From assembly GCA_023333565.1 (NCBI GenBank), contig JAJKFH010000205.1, forward strand, positions 310,001-374,000: a stretch of DNA of 64,000 bases, written 5' to 3'. The notes under the pieces are model-generated. The model was not told where the DNA came from. It did no database searches and was given only the letters and a program-made list of their open reading frames with translations. Origin of the DNA: Puffinus mauretanicus. Taxonomy: Eukaryota > Chordata > Aves > Procellariiformes > Procellariidae. Shown here piece after piece: positions 49,046 through 61,661 of the stretch (the first letter of the stretch is position 1; every line of letters starts with the position of its first letter). Both the position numbers and the translations under genes were made by a program.

Positions 49046-50853
49046 ACCAAGAGCACATAAAAATGTAGGCCACCTCTAGCAAGCTCTAAGTAATGTTCTT
49101 GACATCGGGACACGGTGTGAACAGTGTGATGTGGGATCCTGACACAGGAACATGATGGGAATGGTGCATCATGAGGTCTGCTTCACTCTTGGCCATTTCC
49201 CAATGAAAGGAAGGCACCAGCAAGGTTTGGCTGCAGCATGGCCTGAGGAAAAGCCTGGGCTTGGCATTTGTAGGCAGACAATTGTCTCCTTATGCTACTG
49301 AAGTTGCTACTGTTGGCACCTCCAACCAGGACTGTGTACAGGGACCGATGAACTGGGCACCTGAATAGCATTGCTTGAAGAGACTCCTTGTTCCGTCAAA
49401 TACAGTTTATGCCTGATTATCTTTAAAATTCCTTGAGAAATAGGTAATCTGACCTTAAAGGGGGTGGATGAGAATGAAAACCTGCCTGGGGATGGAATCA
49501 AACATTTTTATTGCTTTCCTTCTGTTAGGAAATGTTTTAAGAACAGATCCCAAAGCTGGGGAACCACTGAAGTAGCTCTTTCACAGCTACTTGATTAATT
49601 TTCTTACTGATACCTTGGAAGTGATCGTTACTGCATGGGTCAAAGCACCAGCCAATAAGCAAAGGAGATTTCCTATTTCTGCATTTTTAAGGAGCTAGGA
49701 GCTGTTGTAACTGGATGATGCAGCATCTACTGTTCAGTGATGGATACCTCTGCTTGGCTAAACAACAGAAATCTGCCTAATTAGATGCTGTTTGAGACTG
49801 ACCTGCTTCTGTGACTCCAACATGCAGATCTTCTCACTGAAGGATGATACGGTTCTTCCCTAGAAAATCACAAATCAAAGCTTGATCATGCTGGTTTCTA
49901 ACAGCAAAGGGATTGTTTATATTTTCCAGAGCTGCAGGGGGAAGTTTGCTGGAGGTTCAAACTACAGAGGGAAAAAAAGGAAATGTAACTTTCATTCAGA
50001 GCTCACACACTAAATGCCATTTGCCCACTGGGCTTGCTCTTCATGGGGAGCTGCAAATTGCCCGTTCAGCTGCCAAGCAGAAAACAAACCTAAAGACAAA
50101 TGCAAAAAAACTACTGTGCTTCTGAGCGGCTGGGAACTATATGCTTACTCAAGCATTGAAAGAGAGTGTGTGGCTAACTTACGGCAGGGGACTTAGAGGT
50201 GGACCAGCTTCAAAGCCTTCCAATCTTTCCACTGGTCCCTGTGGGATTTGGACTCCTGAATCCTGTCCCTTGCTGCATTTCCTTCAGAAGTAGTAAGGAA
50301 GAGCAGTCAGACCTGAAACTAGGAATGATGGATTCAGAGGGATTGGCTAGAGAGCAGACTCAGGCTTGATATTGCTGTTTTGATGCAATTACTACCAGTC
50401 TGATTCTGACAGGACCTCCTCACCCAAAAGCAAATGAACTTTTTTCCCAAGCACCATTCCCCTCCAGCTAATCTAGACTCTCCCCAGGTGGGTCTGTGGC
50501 AGTGTTTGAAAACTATTTTTCTTAAAAGTCACTTTATTGTCACTTATGCTATAACAGCAGTAATTACCCGTCTTACCAAGCAGACATGCAAGATCAGAAC
50601 ACACCATATCCAAAACAGTATGGTAAAAACCCAGCATAAATAAATGTAGCATGCTTGTCCCCTCGGGACAGTAGGGTCAAGCTCAGACACATTTCCAGTA
50701 AGGGGGATTTAGGATATAAGCCCACTTTGAAAAACTTATTAAATGGATGAGGAAATATAAAATATAGTTCCTGGTAATGAACAACATGGCAAGTGAAAAA
50801 CTCCAGAAGATGTATTTAAAATGGTCTTATAAACATAACTGCCATTGCACGTC

Positions 50854-50950
50854 AGTAGGTTGCCCCGGGATGTGTTGAAGTCCCTGGTGCTGAAGACCAG
50901 TGAGAATAGGCTGGACTCTGCTAGGACTTTAGGTAAAGCTATGACCCTGA
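50854..50950 (+). repeat. Worn CR1 LINE 3' fragment
   Basis: The order AGGTTGCCCCGGGATGTG, TTGAAGTCCCTGGTGCTGAA and AATAGGCTGGACTCTGCTAGG follows the 3' UTR of CR1 ('aggttgcccagggaggt ... tccctggaggt ... ggctggac'). It is truncated at both ends and carries no coding region. Confidence 0.5.
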
Positions 50951-51624
50951 TTCCAGATTTGGAAATGGATTATACATGAAAGAAGAGAAACTGTTGATTG
51001 TCTACAAGGAAGGCAGATGAGCAATTTCAGGTAGCTCTTTAAGGAACTGAATGCTGGAGATTGCTTTCTGCTTTTTCTTCTACCTTATGGGCATGAATAT
51101 TAATTTGGTTGCAAAAGATGCAAAGGATGGAGTCGGGTTTTTGTCAGCCACCATAAAATCTCAGTGTTGTCCTCAAAGCTGGCGGGTGAGATATCAATTA
51201 TAGGCTCTTCACAAAAGTTCAATGTTAATTTGAAAGGGGTCCCTGAATGGTAAATAACCTATAAGTGACAAAGCTGTTTTCTGGCTGTAGCACCTAAATC
51301 CAATAGCACTACACTGCCCTGCAGCACGCTGGTCAGCAAAGCTTGAGTGTCTGATACAACTTGACACGCTTGACTTTGCTTGCTGGAATAGTCAACTCTC
51401 AGAAACCAAACAGAGCAAGAGGCAGAAGCTTCTTCACTGAATCTTCTCCTCCTGTAACACAGTGCTTGGGATAAAACCTGCTGTGAGTAGGGTAAAGCAC
51501 AGTCATGTTCACACAGAAGGGAAAAAGGTGTAGATCCAAGAGTCCAGGATGGATGCTAGCAGGCTCAGCAGTGTGAAAGGAAGGTTCTTCTATGGAGATG
51601 AAGTTGTGAAAAAGCTAATTTAGG

Positions 51625-51712
51625 AAGCTTGGCTTCAAGACCCAGCTCTGCCACATGGTTCTTGCGTGATCTTGAACAACTCGTTAGGTTCAGACCCTCA
51701 CTGTTTAAGTCT
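51625..51712 (+). repeat. Worn MIR/CORE-SINE-like fragment
   Basis: TTCAAGACCCAGCTCTGCCAC, then TGCGTGATCTTGAACAACTC and TTCAGACCCTCACTG follow the MIR core ('cccagctctgccac ... gtgaccttgggcaagt ... cctca') quite closely. It is an old copy, with no flanking duplication seen. Confidence 0.55.
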
Positions 51713-53849
51713 TTAACTCCCTTTTGATCTTAAGGGATGGAGGTGCTCGATTGCATGCTACCAGCAAGCCCCAGTTCTCCATCTCAAAAGCAAGGAAGAT
51801 ATAACTTCCCTTGGGGGCTATTCTACAGAAAAACATGTTACATTCTCTGATGGTGGGCATCTTTTCTAATGGGCTCAGAAAAAACTTCACTTCCTCCCGG
51901 AAACACAATGAGGAGACCCACAATGTCGAGTTCTTACACTGAAAGCTATGGTGATGCTCTTCATTTTCAAGGTTTGCAGCCACCACTGTCACTTAACAAA
52001 CCTTGAAGTCCCTGCTTGGAAAGCTTTGCCAGGAGTAGGCAGTCACTGCAGTATTTCAGCTCTCCTTCAGCTGCCCTGCCAGTGATGAATACTGTTTAAT
52101 TACAAAAACAGAATTTCTGTCATTTCTCTCGGCATGGCTTCTACTGGGGAAGATTAAACTTCAGCCAAACATTACTGAATTACCTTTTTAAACCTATTAT
52201 TTCAACGTGATTAACTTCTCTTCTTTTCATTTAGCTGTAAGCAAAATCTTGTTTACAAGGCAAAAAAAATGCATTTGCTATAATATCGGCAATAATAATA
52301 AAAATGAACATCACAGGGAAATAATTTATGTGTAAACCAGCATAAAAATGTCATTGATGCATGAGTTTCCTCTTCAATTAATAAAAAGGAGGAAATATTT
52401 AAAAACAATTTATCAAGGAAATACATACAGTTCATATATCATGCACTCACAAAGGCTGTACTAGTATCCATTCCACAAATAGCAGTGTGACCTGGACTAT
52501 CACACAGATGCTGGATTCCTTTGTGTGACCTAATTTGGAGTACGTGTCTAGGACAAGATTTTGACTTTGTATCAAACGAAGATCCTGGTTAAAATACTGA
52601 TAAAAGCGTATTCTGTTAAAACAATTAGTGCTGAGTGGATAAGCCAAAATAAATAAAATAAAGCTGTCAATGATTCTGGCTTCATTATCTACTTTTCGTT
52701 GAGGTTGTTGTCATCACCCATAAACCCAGGTGATGTATTTATAAAGAATAAAACATTATCTATTCTGTGTATGATGGAACTAAATTTCAAAGTGGTCACA
52801 AGTGTAATGTAAATAGGACATGAGGGTCTTGCAATTATCACTTCAAAACAGTGTTAATCAGAAAATTAAGAGTTAAAATAAATGAAAAGGGGTAAGGTGG
52901 GGTGCAGGTCCCCTAGTAATCTTAGCTCTGCACACTGTATCAAGATTAAGGAGGTCTCTGAAAGCACATTCACTGTCGTCTCCTGATGGTGTCAGAATAT
53001 GGCTTTGGCTGTTCCTGCAGTATAAATATTAGATAATGAAAATGCATTTACTGAACCAAAATCTATGGAAACACTTACAAACCAGCAAAAGTATTTGGCA
53101 GTATTTGACAAGGTATTTATCCAGTATATGAAAATAAGACAAGTGAAGAAAAATCTGTTTTCTCCTAGTCATTTTTCTGGGCTACTTACAGTGAGATGCT
53201 TTGAGGCAGGTAGCATTGATTCACTACAAACTTGTACAAAGCCTAACACACCTGGTACTGAGGGTGTTGAGCACCATAGGATGGGCCGTGTGCTTAAAAT
53301 AAAACACATTGGTAAGGCTTTGCAGGACTGAGGCTTTAAGATGCAAGTTTTTCCAAGTATTTCCATGAGTTTTAGTGTAGGTACTAAACCCAATGAAGGC
53401 AAATGCAGAAACTGTTAAAGGCAATGTCTCTGTCTTCTGTGTCTTGTCCATTTTCTACTCAAATTTAATGGCTGTACTTAATCTAAGTCCTAAATCACAA
53501 ATTTTCTCTTAAGGACCCAAGGAGTTGGGGAGGAATGAAAAAGCACATCCTCATAAAATCTCTCTATACGTAACAGTAACACGTTTCAGTATTTCCATTT
53601 CTCATAGCATATTTGAATGGGATGTTTCACCTCAACACCAGCTATTCCTGGAACATACACCGAAGTGTTGTCTCCTCTGTTTGCAGCTCCTAATGAGCTA
53701 TTAATAAATAAATGGGACAGGCTGGAAATAGAAACAATATCTGTTTTGTCTACCAGAAAGCATTATGCTTCCCATTCTTCATCTTTGTGAAAATGTATCT
53801 CAACCATACACCATGTAGACCAAAACGATACTTTGGGCAGATCACCTAG

Positions 53850-53920
53850 TTTAAAGTTGATGCAACTTTACTGACGTCAATGGAATTCCATAGATTTACA
53901 CAGTGGGAAATCTGGCCCTT
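53850..53920. repeat. Ancient amniote repeat remnant with CRE
   Basis: CTGACGTCAATGGAATTCCAT, AGATTTACACAGTGGG and AATCTGGCCC resemble an old interspersed repeat common in reptile and bird DNA ('gacttcaatggagttac..ggatttacacc...tttggccc'). The copy contains a perfect TGACGTCA (53872-53879), which differs from the remembered repeat by one base. I cannot name the family with certainty. Confidence 0.4.
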
Positions 53921-55280
53921 TGTGCAGAGCTGGCACTGGGAAACCAGCTGTCTTTGGAGTTACATATGGAATCAAACTCACATTTAAAAGTCTCAATATT
54001 GAAGAAAAGTGATAGAATACCTATGCTGAACAGAGATATTGGCATTGTCAATTATATATGGAACCCTGTCCATTGGTTTGTGGCAATCTGAGTAAACCTT
54101 TTCCATTAATTACATCCCTACAAAGAAACTGGTGCCTTTCCTGCATTTGGCAGTCTATAATTTACCTCTTACATCGGTCTCTGAAATGGTCTCTTTTTAA
54201 AGATATCCATTATGATTATAAAGTTATTTTTCTGGGGTTTTTTTTTGTTGCATTTGTTATCTGAAAAGCGTCTACAATGCTTTTCAAGGGAAGGCAAATA
54301 AAACCCCAAGACTGGTCTTAATCTCATTCTGTGCAGGAAGCCGGTTTTAATGAAAGGTGCCATTGTCAGCAAGCTCGACTTTTAATGGATTAGCAGGTTT
54401 TCTTTTCTTCTATTTTGTCTTACCGATATTGAACTTCAGGAGGTGGAGAGGAATGGGAGAAAAATAAAAATAACCAGGTAAGATTAAGTGCACCAGTTAA
54501 AGTTATCCCGCCAACATGTTTCTGTAGAAACTTGGTAACAAAGCCAAATTCCAAATGAAAAGCCTGAAAAGGGAATAAATTCAGATGTCAGAGTTTGCAG
54601 AACACAGGCTGCTACCTCAAAAGCTCTGTAGGCATTTGCCACTCAAAATAAATAATCAACACCACTACGGTCCTTCTGGCAACTGATTGCGGTGTGACTC
54701 CAGATCTGGGTGTGCTGGTTAAAGGCAGAAATAGAATTTGTGTCCTTGTCATTTTTCTTGTTTTTCAGAATTGTCCTTAGGTAAATGTGTATGAAATTAT
54801 AACTGCTAGAAAATGGCAGTCTGTAAAAGCTTTTGTGTCCTTCCAGATGATGTGTTTGGCCCCAGAGAAAAAACTTCTCCTCTGTAGACTGTCAGGAGTT
54901 GTACAGAGGTATTCCCCCCTCTCCCCTGCCCTGGAGGAAAAGGAGGACTTAGAGGTACATGTTGTTTGTTTTTTTTTTCCTGGTGTTGTAACAAGGAAGA
55001 ACAAAGTATGAATAATTTGGCACAAAGGATACGAAATCATGCAAGATGTCATAGGAGGTATGTGCACTACCCCTGCGTGCTCGCCCAGACCCACGACCCG
55101 GCATTCCCTGCATTGCCAACAGTGGGTGTGGGGCTTGGGAACAGTTGTGAAGTCCCTGAAAATCCACTTGGATTTGGTTTAGCACCTGAAAGGAGCAAAG
55201 GACACTTCTGACAAGAAAGATGAGCAAAAAGGGTCAGTGGAAATAAGGCTGCTGGGTTGTTTCCTTGCTTTCTCCCACAG

Positions 55281-55354
55281 CCCGGGCAGCGCAGGCTCCT
55301 GGAAGCTGCAGGTGGAGGGAAGTGCTGCTGCGCATAGCTGGGATGTCTCTGGGG
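55281..55354 (+). other. Possible exon with strong acceptor
   Basis: A very good acceptor, TTGCTTTCTCCCACAG (ending 55280), is followed after 74 bases by GAG|GTGTGAG, a fair donor. The longest open frame of the window (185 codons, about 55265-55822) passes over both, but its composition is not domain-like and it continues through the donor. A small non-coding exon is possible; chance is likely. Confidence 0.15.
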
Positions 55355-57499
55355 AGGTGTGAGCAACCTGATAGTTTCTGTTTGCCGAAGCTACTTGTTC
55401 ACTCCCTCGTGGCTGACAAGTTTCCGGGGATACTTATATCCCACCACCTGGGAAGGCTTCTCATCCCACTGGGGAAAAAAAAACCCATGCAGAAAACCAA
55501 CGTGATATTAAGCAGGGCTTTTCACCTAGAGAGATGGACAGAAATCATATCTGTACTTCCCTACATCTCCGCAGCAGCTGTTGGTTTAGACAGGCTCACT
55601 CGCACCCTGAGAGCAATCCTGCAACAACGGACGTGGTGCTCAGCAGGGTTAACCACAGGCTTTGCAGCCTGTGCAGACCTCTGCTCTGCTGGGGTGCTGC
55701 TGCCTGCCGCAGCTGAGCTGATTAGTTTAAATCTCCCAGGAAAGAGAAATCCTTGGCTAGCCGTGGCTAACCCTCAATTCCCCTCTCTTCCCTGGCTCCC
55801 TGGGACCAGCCCATGCAGTTAAACACCCATTTTTTATGTAGTGCAAAAACATTGAATGCGTTGAACACAGTGAACACGCTGTGCATCCCTCTTGCAGACA
55901 GACTGTACAGGCACTGCCATGCCCCTGCCGGAGAAAAAGCTCCTGCAGGTATTTTCTCAATTGCTGGCAGAGCCCTCGATGCTGTTCTCTCACATTTCTC
56001 TATTCATTTCTTCCTTGCTCCGGTCTTCAAGAAATGAAGATACAGGTCTCACCCTGGCACCAGGGCTGCTGCTGGTGTGTGGTTTTGCCTGGTACATTTG
56101 GATGCTGCTGAGTTGGTACCTGGTTAAAGGAGCATCAAGGAGTGCAGCTAGGGCAGGGGGACGGGGTTTTCCGTCCGGGGCAGGGAGATGTTGAAGGATT
56201 TTTTTGTGCAGAGAAAGGGACACGGCATAAAGCATTTGTCCTGCTCCTTCCTTAACTCTGGGTCCCACCTGCCTATCACTGAGCTGTTTTCTGGAGCTGC
56301 AGATGGACTTTCTCTTGCAGTACAGCAAACAGCAGCATTTACAGATTAGAAATTGCTCAGCCTGCCACTTCACAACCTAAACTGTGACCAGGGTAGAAAA
56401 GCAAAGTACTCTGAGTCACTGCTGTTTGCTTTGTGTCCAGCCAGTTTGTCCGTCAATACTTCAAACGATCAGCTTTCAATTCCTGGACTGGAAATACCAA
56501 TCCTTCCCCCAGCAAATGCTAAAGGGTTTCTTTCCTTCCCCTCCAAGGCTTCTTCTGGCCAGGATTTTAAAAAGTTGCATTAAATTTTGCTGGCCAGGGA
56601 AGGCACCTGTCCCAGGCTAGTTATTTTTAGCGGCAGAGCTGACATCCAATACGGTAGCCCAAGTTATAAAATTTGGCCAGCATCATCTCGCTGTGAGTTA
56701 TGTTTTGCTTCAGCATGATTAACTGTAGTTAAAAAATGAGCTTGGAGGGCATATAAACAGGAGAGCAGAAGGGTTGCTTAGAAGCATAAATCACACAAAT
56801 ATTAAATGGGAAAGTACATCCAAATTGGTATTTGTTTGCTCAAAGCTATTTAAATTAAGGGAAATATCATCCCTTCTCAAGAAAGATAGTTCATAATTTC
56901 TTCCAATAAGGTCTAAACCAGCAAAGACCTAAAGTAACACTATATAGCCCAAAGCTTTATCAACCCAGGGAAAGGACAGCAGAACACTTTCCGGCTCCCT
57001 CTTTGGTTTCTCCATGGAAATGGTGACATGAGGAAGGATCGTGGCCATGAAACAAATGAGTTTAGGAGGCCACCTCAGCAGAGAGGTCACAGCTGGACAC
57101 CTCTGTCTCCCCAGCTTCTGCATCTCAGCCTCATGGCAGCAACAGAAAGGAGAATTTACTTTCTTATCTTAAACACAAATTGGTCTTTTAATGCCCTTGC
57201 TGATGCTGACAACTAACTAGAGGGGAAGAAAGCCCTTCCCTAAACTGAAATTTTTGAGATTTGGAATACCTTGCTGAATTGATGGGGAAAGGGAACTGCA
57301 TTTTTCTTTCCTCAAATTTCAGTGAAAATACAGAGGAAAATTCAGTAGAAATAAAAAATTTTTAAAGCCATTTCTCCTACAATCCAAGTCTCCTAGAAAT
57401 ACATGTAATGTTTTCACCTCTCTTTGTCTATAAGGAAGCTACAGCTGGGGTATTCAAGACCGTATGTATATTTTTCTGTGGTATCACATGGAGGTTTCC

Positions 57500-57560
57500 A
57501 TCCCAAAGCAAGCTCCCACTGGGCTAGGTGCTGCACAAAGAGAGCCTGTGCCCAAAGCCA
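57500..57560 (+). repeat. Ancient amniote repeat remnant
   Basis: CTCCCACTGGGCTAGGTGCTG followed by CACAAAGAGAGCCTGTGCCC resembles an old repeat of reptiles and birds ('cccattgtgctaggcgctgtacaaa ... cagtccctgcccc'). It is short and diverged. Confidence 0.4.
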
Positions 57561-58547
57561 TGATAATCCAGGTGTCTGGGAGCAACAAGGAGTTGTCTTT
57601 CTTACGTCTAGCCCTGAGATTTTCCCATTAGTGGTAACAGGCATAATTTTTTGCTTGTGATGAAACCCTAAGTAATAGCATCGCATGCTACTAGATGGCT
57701 GGGTTTGCTCAAGGAAATGGTTATTCACCTGTAAAACAAATGAGTATTTTTTCTGGGTTGAAGTGTATGCTAGGAACATGCCTCTCTACATCTCCCTAAA
57801 GCTATATCTCATCTTCCAGCTATGATTCAACATTTCCCTAAGTGTGTTGGCAGCACTCAGCTTGAAAGGTGATACTGTACCAGGCTTTCCAGTCCTTCAC
57901 CTGACCAGCGTCATTCACATCCCTCCACCACCATCAGGGCTCTGAATAATGTTCATTGCTGAATGCTCACATAATTTTTCATTAGCCACTTCTGTTGGCT
58001 TCATGTCCTTTTTGTACACATAACCAATGTGCATTAACAGTTTCTAGCAGGTCCATTAGGATTTTCTCCCCAGTCTCCCTGGCAAATACGATAGCAGTAT
58101 CACAGGCTCGGATTTAGTTAACCCCTCCATATGCCGAGCATCTCTCCTCCTCCACTGCCATCCATGTTTCCTTTTGCTCAGCCTGCTGAGTTTCATTTTC
58201 AGTAATTATTAGTAGGGGTGTTTTTTTCTTCTTGAACACTGCAAAATGAAAATGCAGTTTGGGGGCTTCTTTAATTAGGCACAATCTGCTATTGCATCTT
58301 TGTATAAAACCTGCTTCAAAGAAAACAAGAAAGAATGCTGGTTTGCTCTGGTTTAGTTCTAAGTTTTTCACTGGCTTTACTCGTTGGTAGATTAATTGAA
58401 GTGATGCTAAACCAGGCATGAACTTGGCCTGTAATATTTTAAAATATTAAAAATTAATCAAATTATTCCAAGAAAGCAACTCATCAAAAACTGCTCAGGA
58501 AAACAGAGTTAGATTATCAGGCAGGGATAGGCAGGGCTTGTTTTTCT

Positions 58548-58601
58548 GATACTTCAGTCCAGTCAGGGTTTAACACTGGTTCATGCATGGACTGAAGTAT
58601 C
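58548..58601. repeat. Perfect 14-base inverted repeat
   Basis: GATACTTCAGTCCA (58548-58561) and TGGACTGAAGTATC (58588-58601) are exact reverse complements separated by 26 bases. An RNA copy from either strand would form a 14-pair stem. I see no terminal features of a known MITE and no open frame. Confidence 0.8.
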
Positions 58602-60144
58602 CAGTGCATCTGACTAAACCAGACCAAACCCCTCCAGCAGCTGGCTGTTAGAAATGTTTAAAAGAGTAGTAGTTGGGATCAGTTTGCACTGTGCTGTTTC
58701 AGGCATAGAGATGTCACAGCACGCAGCACCCTCGCCACGGTGACAGCCACACCAAAGCCTGCATCAATAAAATCCTTCGGTGTTTACCTTGAAAATGCTC
58801 CAACGCGTCGATTCGTGTTGCCTCCTATTTCAAGGCTGGGGGTGATGCGTTCCAACTGCTGTGCCTCAGGCTTGTGAAATATTATATGGTGAAGCTAAAT
58901 GCATGTTTATTTTAACAATAATAGCTTTACATGAGGGGAACCCCGATGGACTTGTTCATCAAGACTGTTAGCGGCTGTAGCTACGGAAGAAGCAAAGAGC
59001 AGAGCTGTGCCCAGGCTCAGCGCACAGCACAGGCTTAGCTACGCTACGGGTGAGGGATTGGAACTGCACCAGTTAGTACCAGCAAGACCATGTCCTGTTT
59101 TCCACTCCCAGCCATGTCCTCTCCAGCACCTTGTCCACGATGCCAGTGTTTTCCATTCAGTTTGCTCAACTTACAAATTACAAACTCAGTCCCGGGTTCT
59201 TCGCTATCATCAGCGTGGCTCAGCCCAAGCATATGCAGAGACATGCTCATTCAGCTCCACATCTCAACTTGGGATTTCAGACTCACTCATGGTGTTCCAG
59301 CGCTTTGATTGAGTTTGGACTCCTCTCTTATTTTCATTACTTAACTCGAAGCATTCACCAGCTTACAGCTGAAACTCAGAGCCAGCCTCACAAGCCACCC
59401 CACGTTATTTTTGACTCAAACAACATATGAGAGGAGTTTTTAAATCCTATCCAGAGAGAGGCAAACTTCCAAAAGAAGTGGAGGTCAGATTTGCTGTGGG
59501 GGAACATCCAAAAAAATTGGGCATCTCTCCAGAGTTTATCTAGCCCAAACAAAACTGGCCTCTAACCTGGAAAGCGAACAAGTGATCCCAAGATGCCAGC
59601 TGGATTAGGAGCAAGAATACTCTCTCAGGTGGTAGTCTCGGACTTGTAGTTTTGGTCTAAGTCAGCAGCCACAAGTCCAAAGGTGATCATTTTATCACCT
59701 CATAAAAATTTTGGTGTGAGCCAAGGCTCGGAACACAGGCAAGTTTTCATCATTTTCTCGAATGGAAAAAAATAGAGGGACACACTTGTTCCCCTGAGCC
59801 GACCCCTGGGGCCAGGGGAGCCTGGATCCCGCTCTGGGCACCACGTGCCACGAGGGATGTTGGACATAGTGGTGACTGCGAAGGGGAATGGCTGCAAGGA
59901 TGCAAAATAGCTGCTGAAGAAAGGGCAAAGACTTGGATTTGTGCAAGGTGGGAAGAGGAAAGGCAAGGTGCAGGGGAGCAGCTAGGGGCATGTGGTGGTG
60001 ACATCCCCAATAGCTGTCCTCCAATCTATTAGAGGGGGCCATAAAGAGGGAGGTGATTGTTTCTTTTCTTTGTCCCTAGGGGAAAAAAAAGAAGTCATTG
60101 ATCTAAGTCATAGTAGATAGGTATTGGGGAAATGACACAAGTTA

Positions 60145-60220
60145 AAGATTTGGAATAATCTGCCTGGGGAAGCTGTGGGTTCCTTTTCAATGAGTATTTA
60201 AAGAAAGCCCTTCCAGAAAG
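60145..60220 (+). repeat. Worn CR1-like fragment
   Basis: TTTGGAATAATCTGCCTGGGG, AAGCTGTGGGTTCC and GAGTATTTAAAGAAAG follow the order of older CR1 3' regions ('ggaataatctgccaagggaggctgtggattc ... tttttaaag'). It is truncated and diverged. Confidence 0.45.
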
Positions 60221-60619
60221 GACACATCTTTGTCCTGCAGCCAGGGCAATGCTGAGCTTTGTGCTCTCCAGCCCAGCCCAGAAAAGAAAGAACAAAATGG
60301 GGAGATTTCCTTCTCCCAGAGGCCAAGGTGGAAACAGACCACCACGACCAGCCAGTGGGACCAAGCCCTTTTCCTCCCCTACATCTTGTTCAGTTTATTT
60401 GTCTTCATTGTTTAACATACAGGCAAGGGGCTTTGGCATCTGTTCCACCAGGAGACAAAAAGAGAAGATCATTTTCCGAACTGAATTTACATCTTTTACT
60501 GATCCCTTCTATTTACGTCCTTCCCTCCTTGGAGAGACTAAAGTTGGCGAGCGGGACCATATGCATCCGCAAATTATTTGTTTATAAACTGGGCTTTACA
60601 TATTTTTGTTGCTAGAAAC

Positions 60620-61060
60620 CTGCAGCTTATTGATCTAAGCTCACCTTGCCCTCAACCAAGGACTGAGTGTTACATGAATAATACAACCAGGCTGTAACAG
60701 CACTGCAAACAGGACAGGATCAGAGGCTGCAATAAGAGTGTAATCTAAGTAAAAACACTGGATCTGTCTGTTTATGGATCTAATAAATTATGTTGGAATT
60801 GTGTGGTTATAAATCCAGGCTGTCCAGTAAACCCAACAACTAATTTGTCAGTCGCTCGTCTAGCAATCTGACTCTCCGTTGCAATTGCTCACCATGCAGA
60901 TAACAAGGTGCCTTACAAATCTCTTGGTTAAATGTCATTTGTTTCAGTGCCATAACATGCTATGGATCATTGCTCACACACAGTAACCCAATTATATTAA
61001 CCTGTGCAGCAATACGGTGTAATGACATGACATTAATGCGAACACTTCAGAGGTTTCCAA
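60620..61060. promoter_or_regulatory. Strong enhancer-like candidate element
   Basis: About 440 bases of even-textured unique sequence without repeats, frames or low-complexity runs. Cores include CTTATTGATC, TTACATGAATAATACAACC, TAAATTATGTTGG, CTCCGTTGCAATTGC, CAATTATATTAACC and ATGACATGACATTAATG. It keeps several CpGs (CAGTCGCTCGTCTAGC near 60850) although its surroundings are CpG-poor, which hints at selection or lack of methylation. This is the stretch I would rank first for deep conservation. Confidence 0.35.
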
Positions 61061-61644
61061 CAATTTGGTCTTTCCTCCAAAGGGTTTTTTCTCCTTGAGC
61101 ATCTTTCTCCTTCTTTCCACCCTCCCCCAATGCTTAGAGGCAAAGCAACATATCTAACCAAACGCATCTAAAATCATCATAATTTCCCAAATAACTGAAG
61201 CTCGTTCACAGCTTGGAAAGCGGGATTGAGCCACATTACTTGTTGGAATCTCTCCAAATCATAAGTATTGCTGTTCCTTAGGTTCCGACTTCTCTCTGGC
61301 ATTTTTATAAGAATACCTTTTAAATACAACCCCTTACATTTTGTCAGTATTGATCATGTGACCCTACAGTAGCGGGGGAAAACAGCACTTTAAAAACACA
61401 TGCAGGGGAAAAAACCCAAGTCTACTGAAAGATGAAGCTGTTATTTTTTTCCAGCACCAGAAAGAAAGCTGGCTGAATATGCTAGCAAGTCACTTGGCTG
61501 ATTCGCCTTCCGTTTGCATTGCTGCAATAGGCACTGAGTTACAAACCAGAAACAACAAGATAAATTTGATAAAATCACGTCATTCAGGCACCTCGGCATA
61601 AAAGTAGTGAAGGAGGTTATTTTATAATAGGGAACAGAGTGTTG

Positions 61645-61661
61645 TTTTTTTTTTTTTTTTT
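61645..61661 (+). repeat. Poly(T) run
   Basis: Seventeen consecutive T bases. On the minus strand this could be a retroposon tail, but no body is recognised beside it. Confidence 0.9.

Noticed and set aside
55265..55822. Longest open frame in the window, 185 codons, plus strand
   Set aside because: Composition is not domain-like, the frame runs over a plausible acceptor and donor without using them, and several frames overlap it. A frame of this length is not surprising in 64 kb read in six frames with alternative starts.
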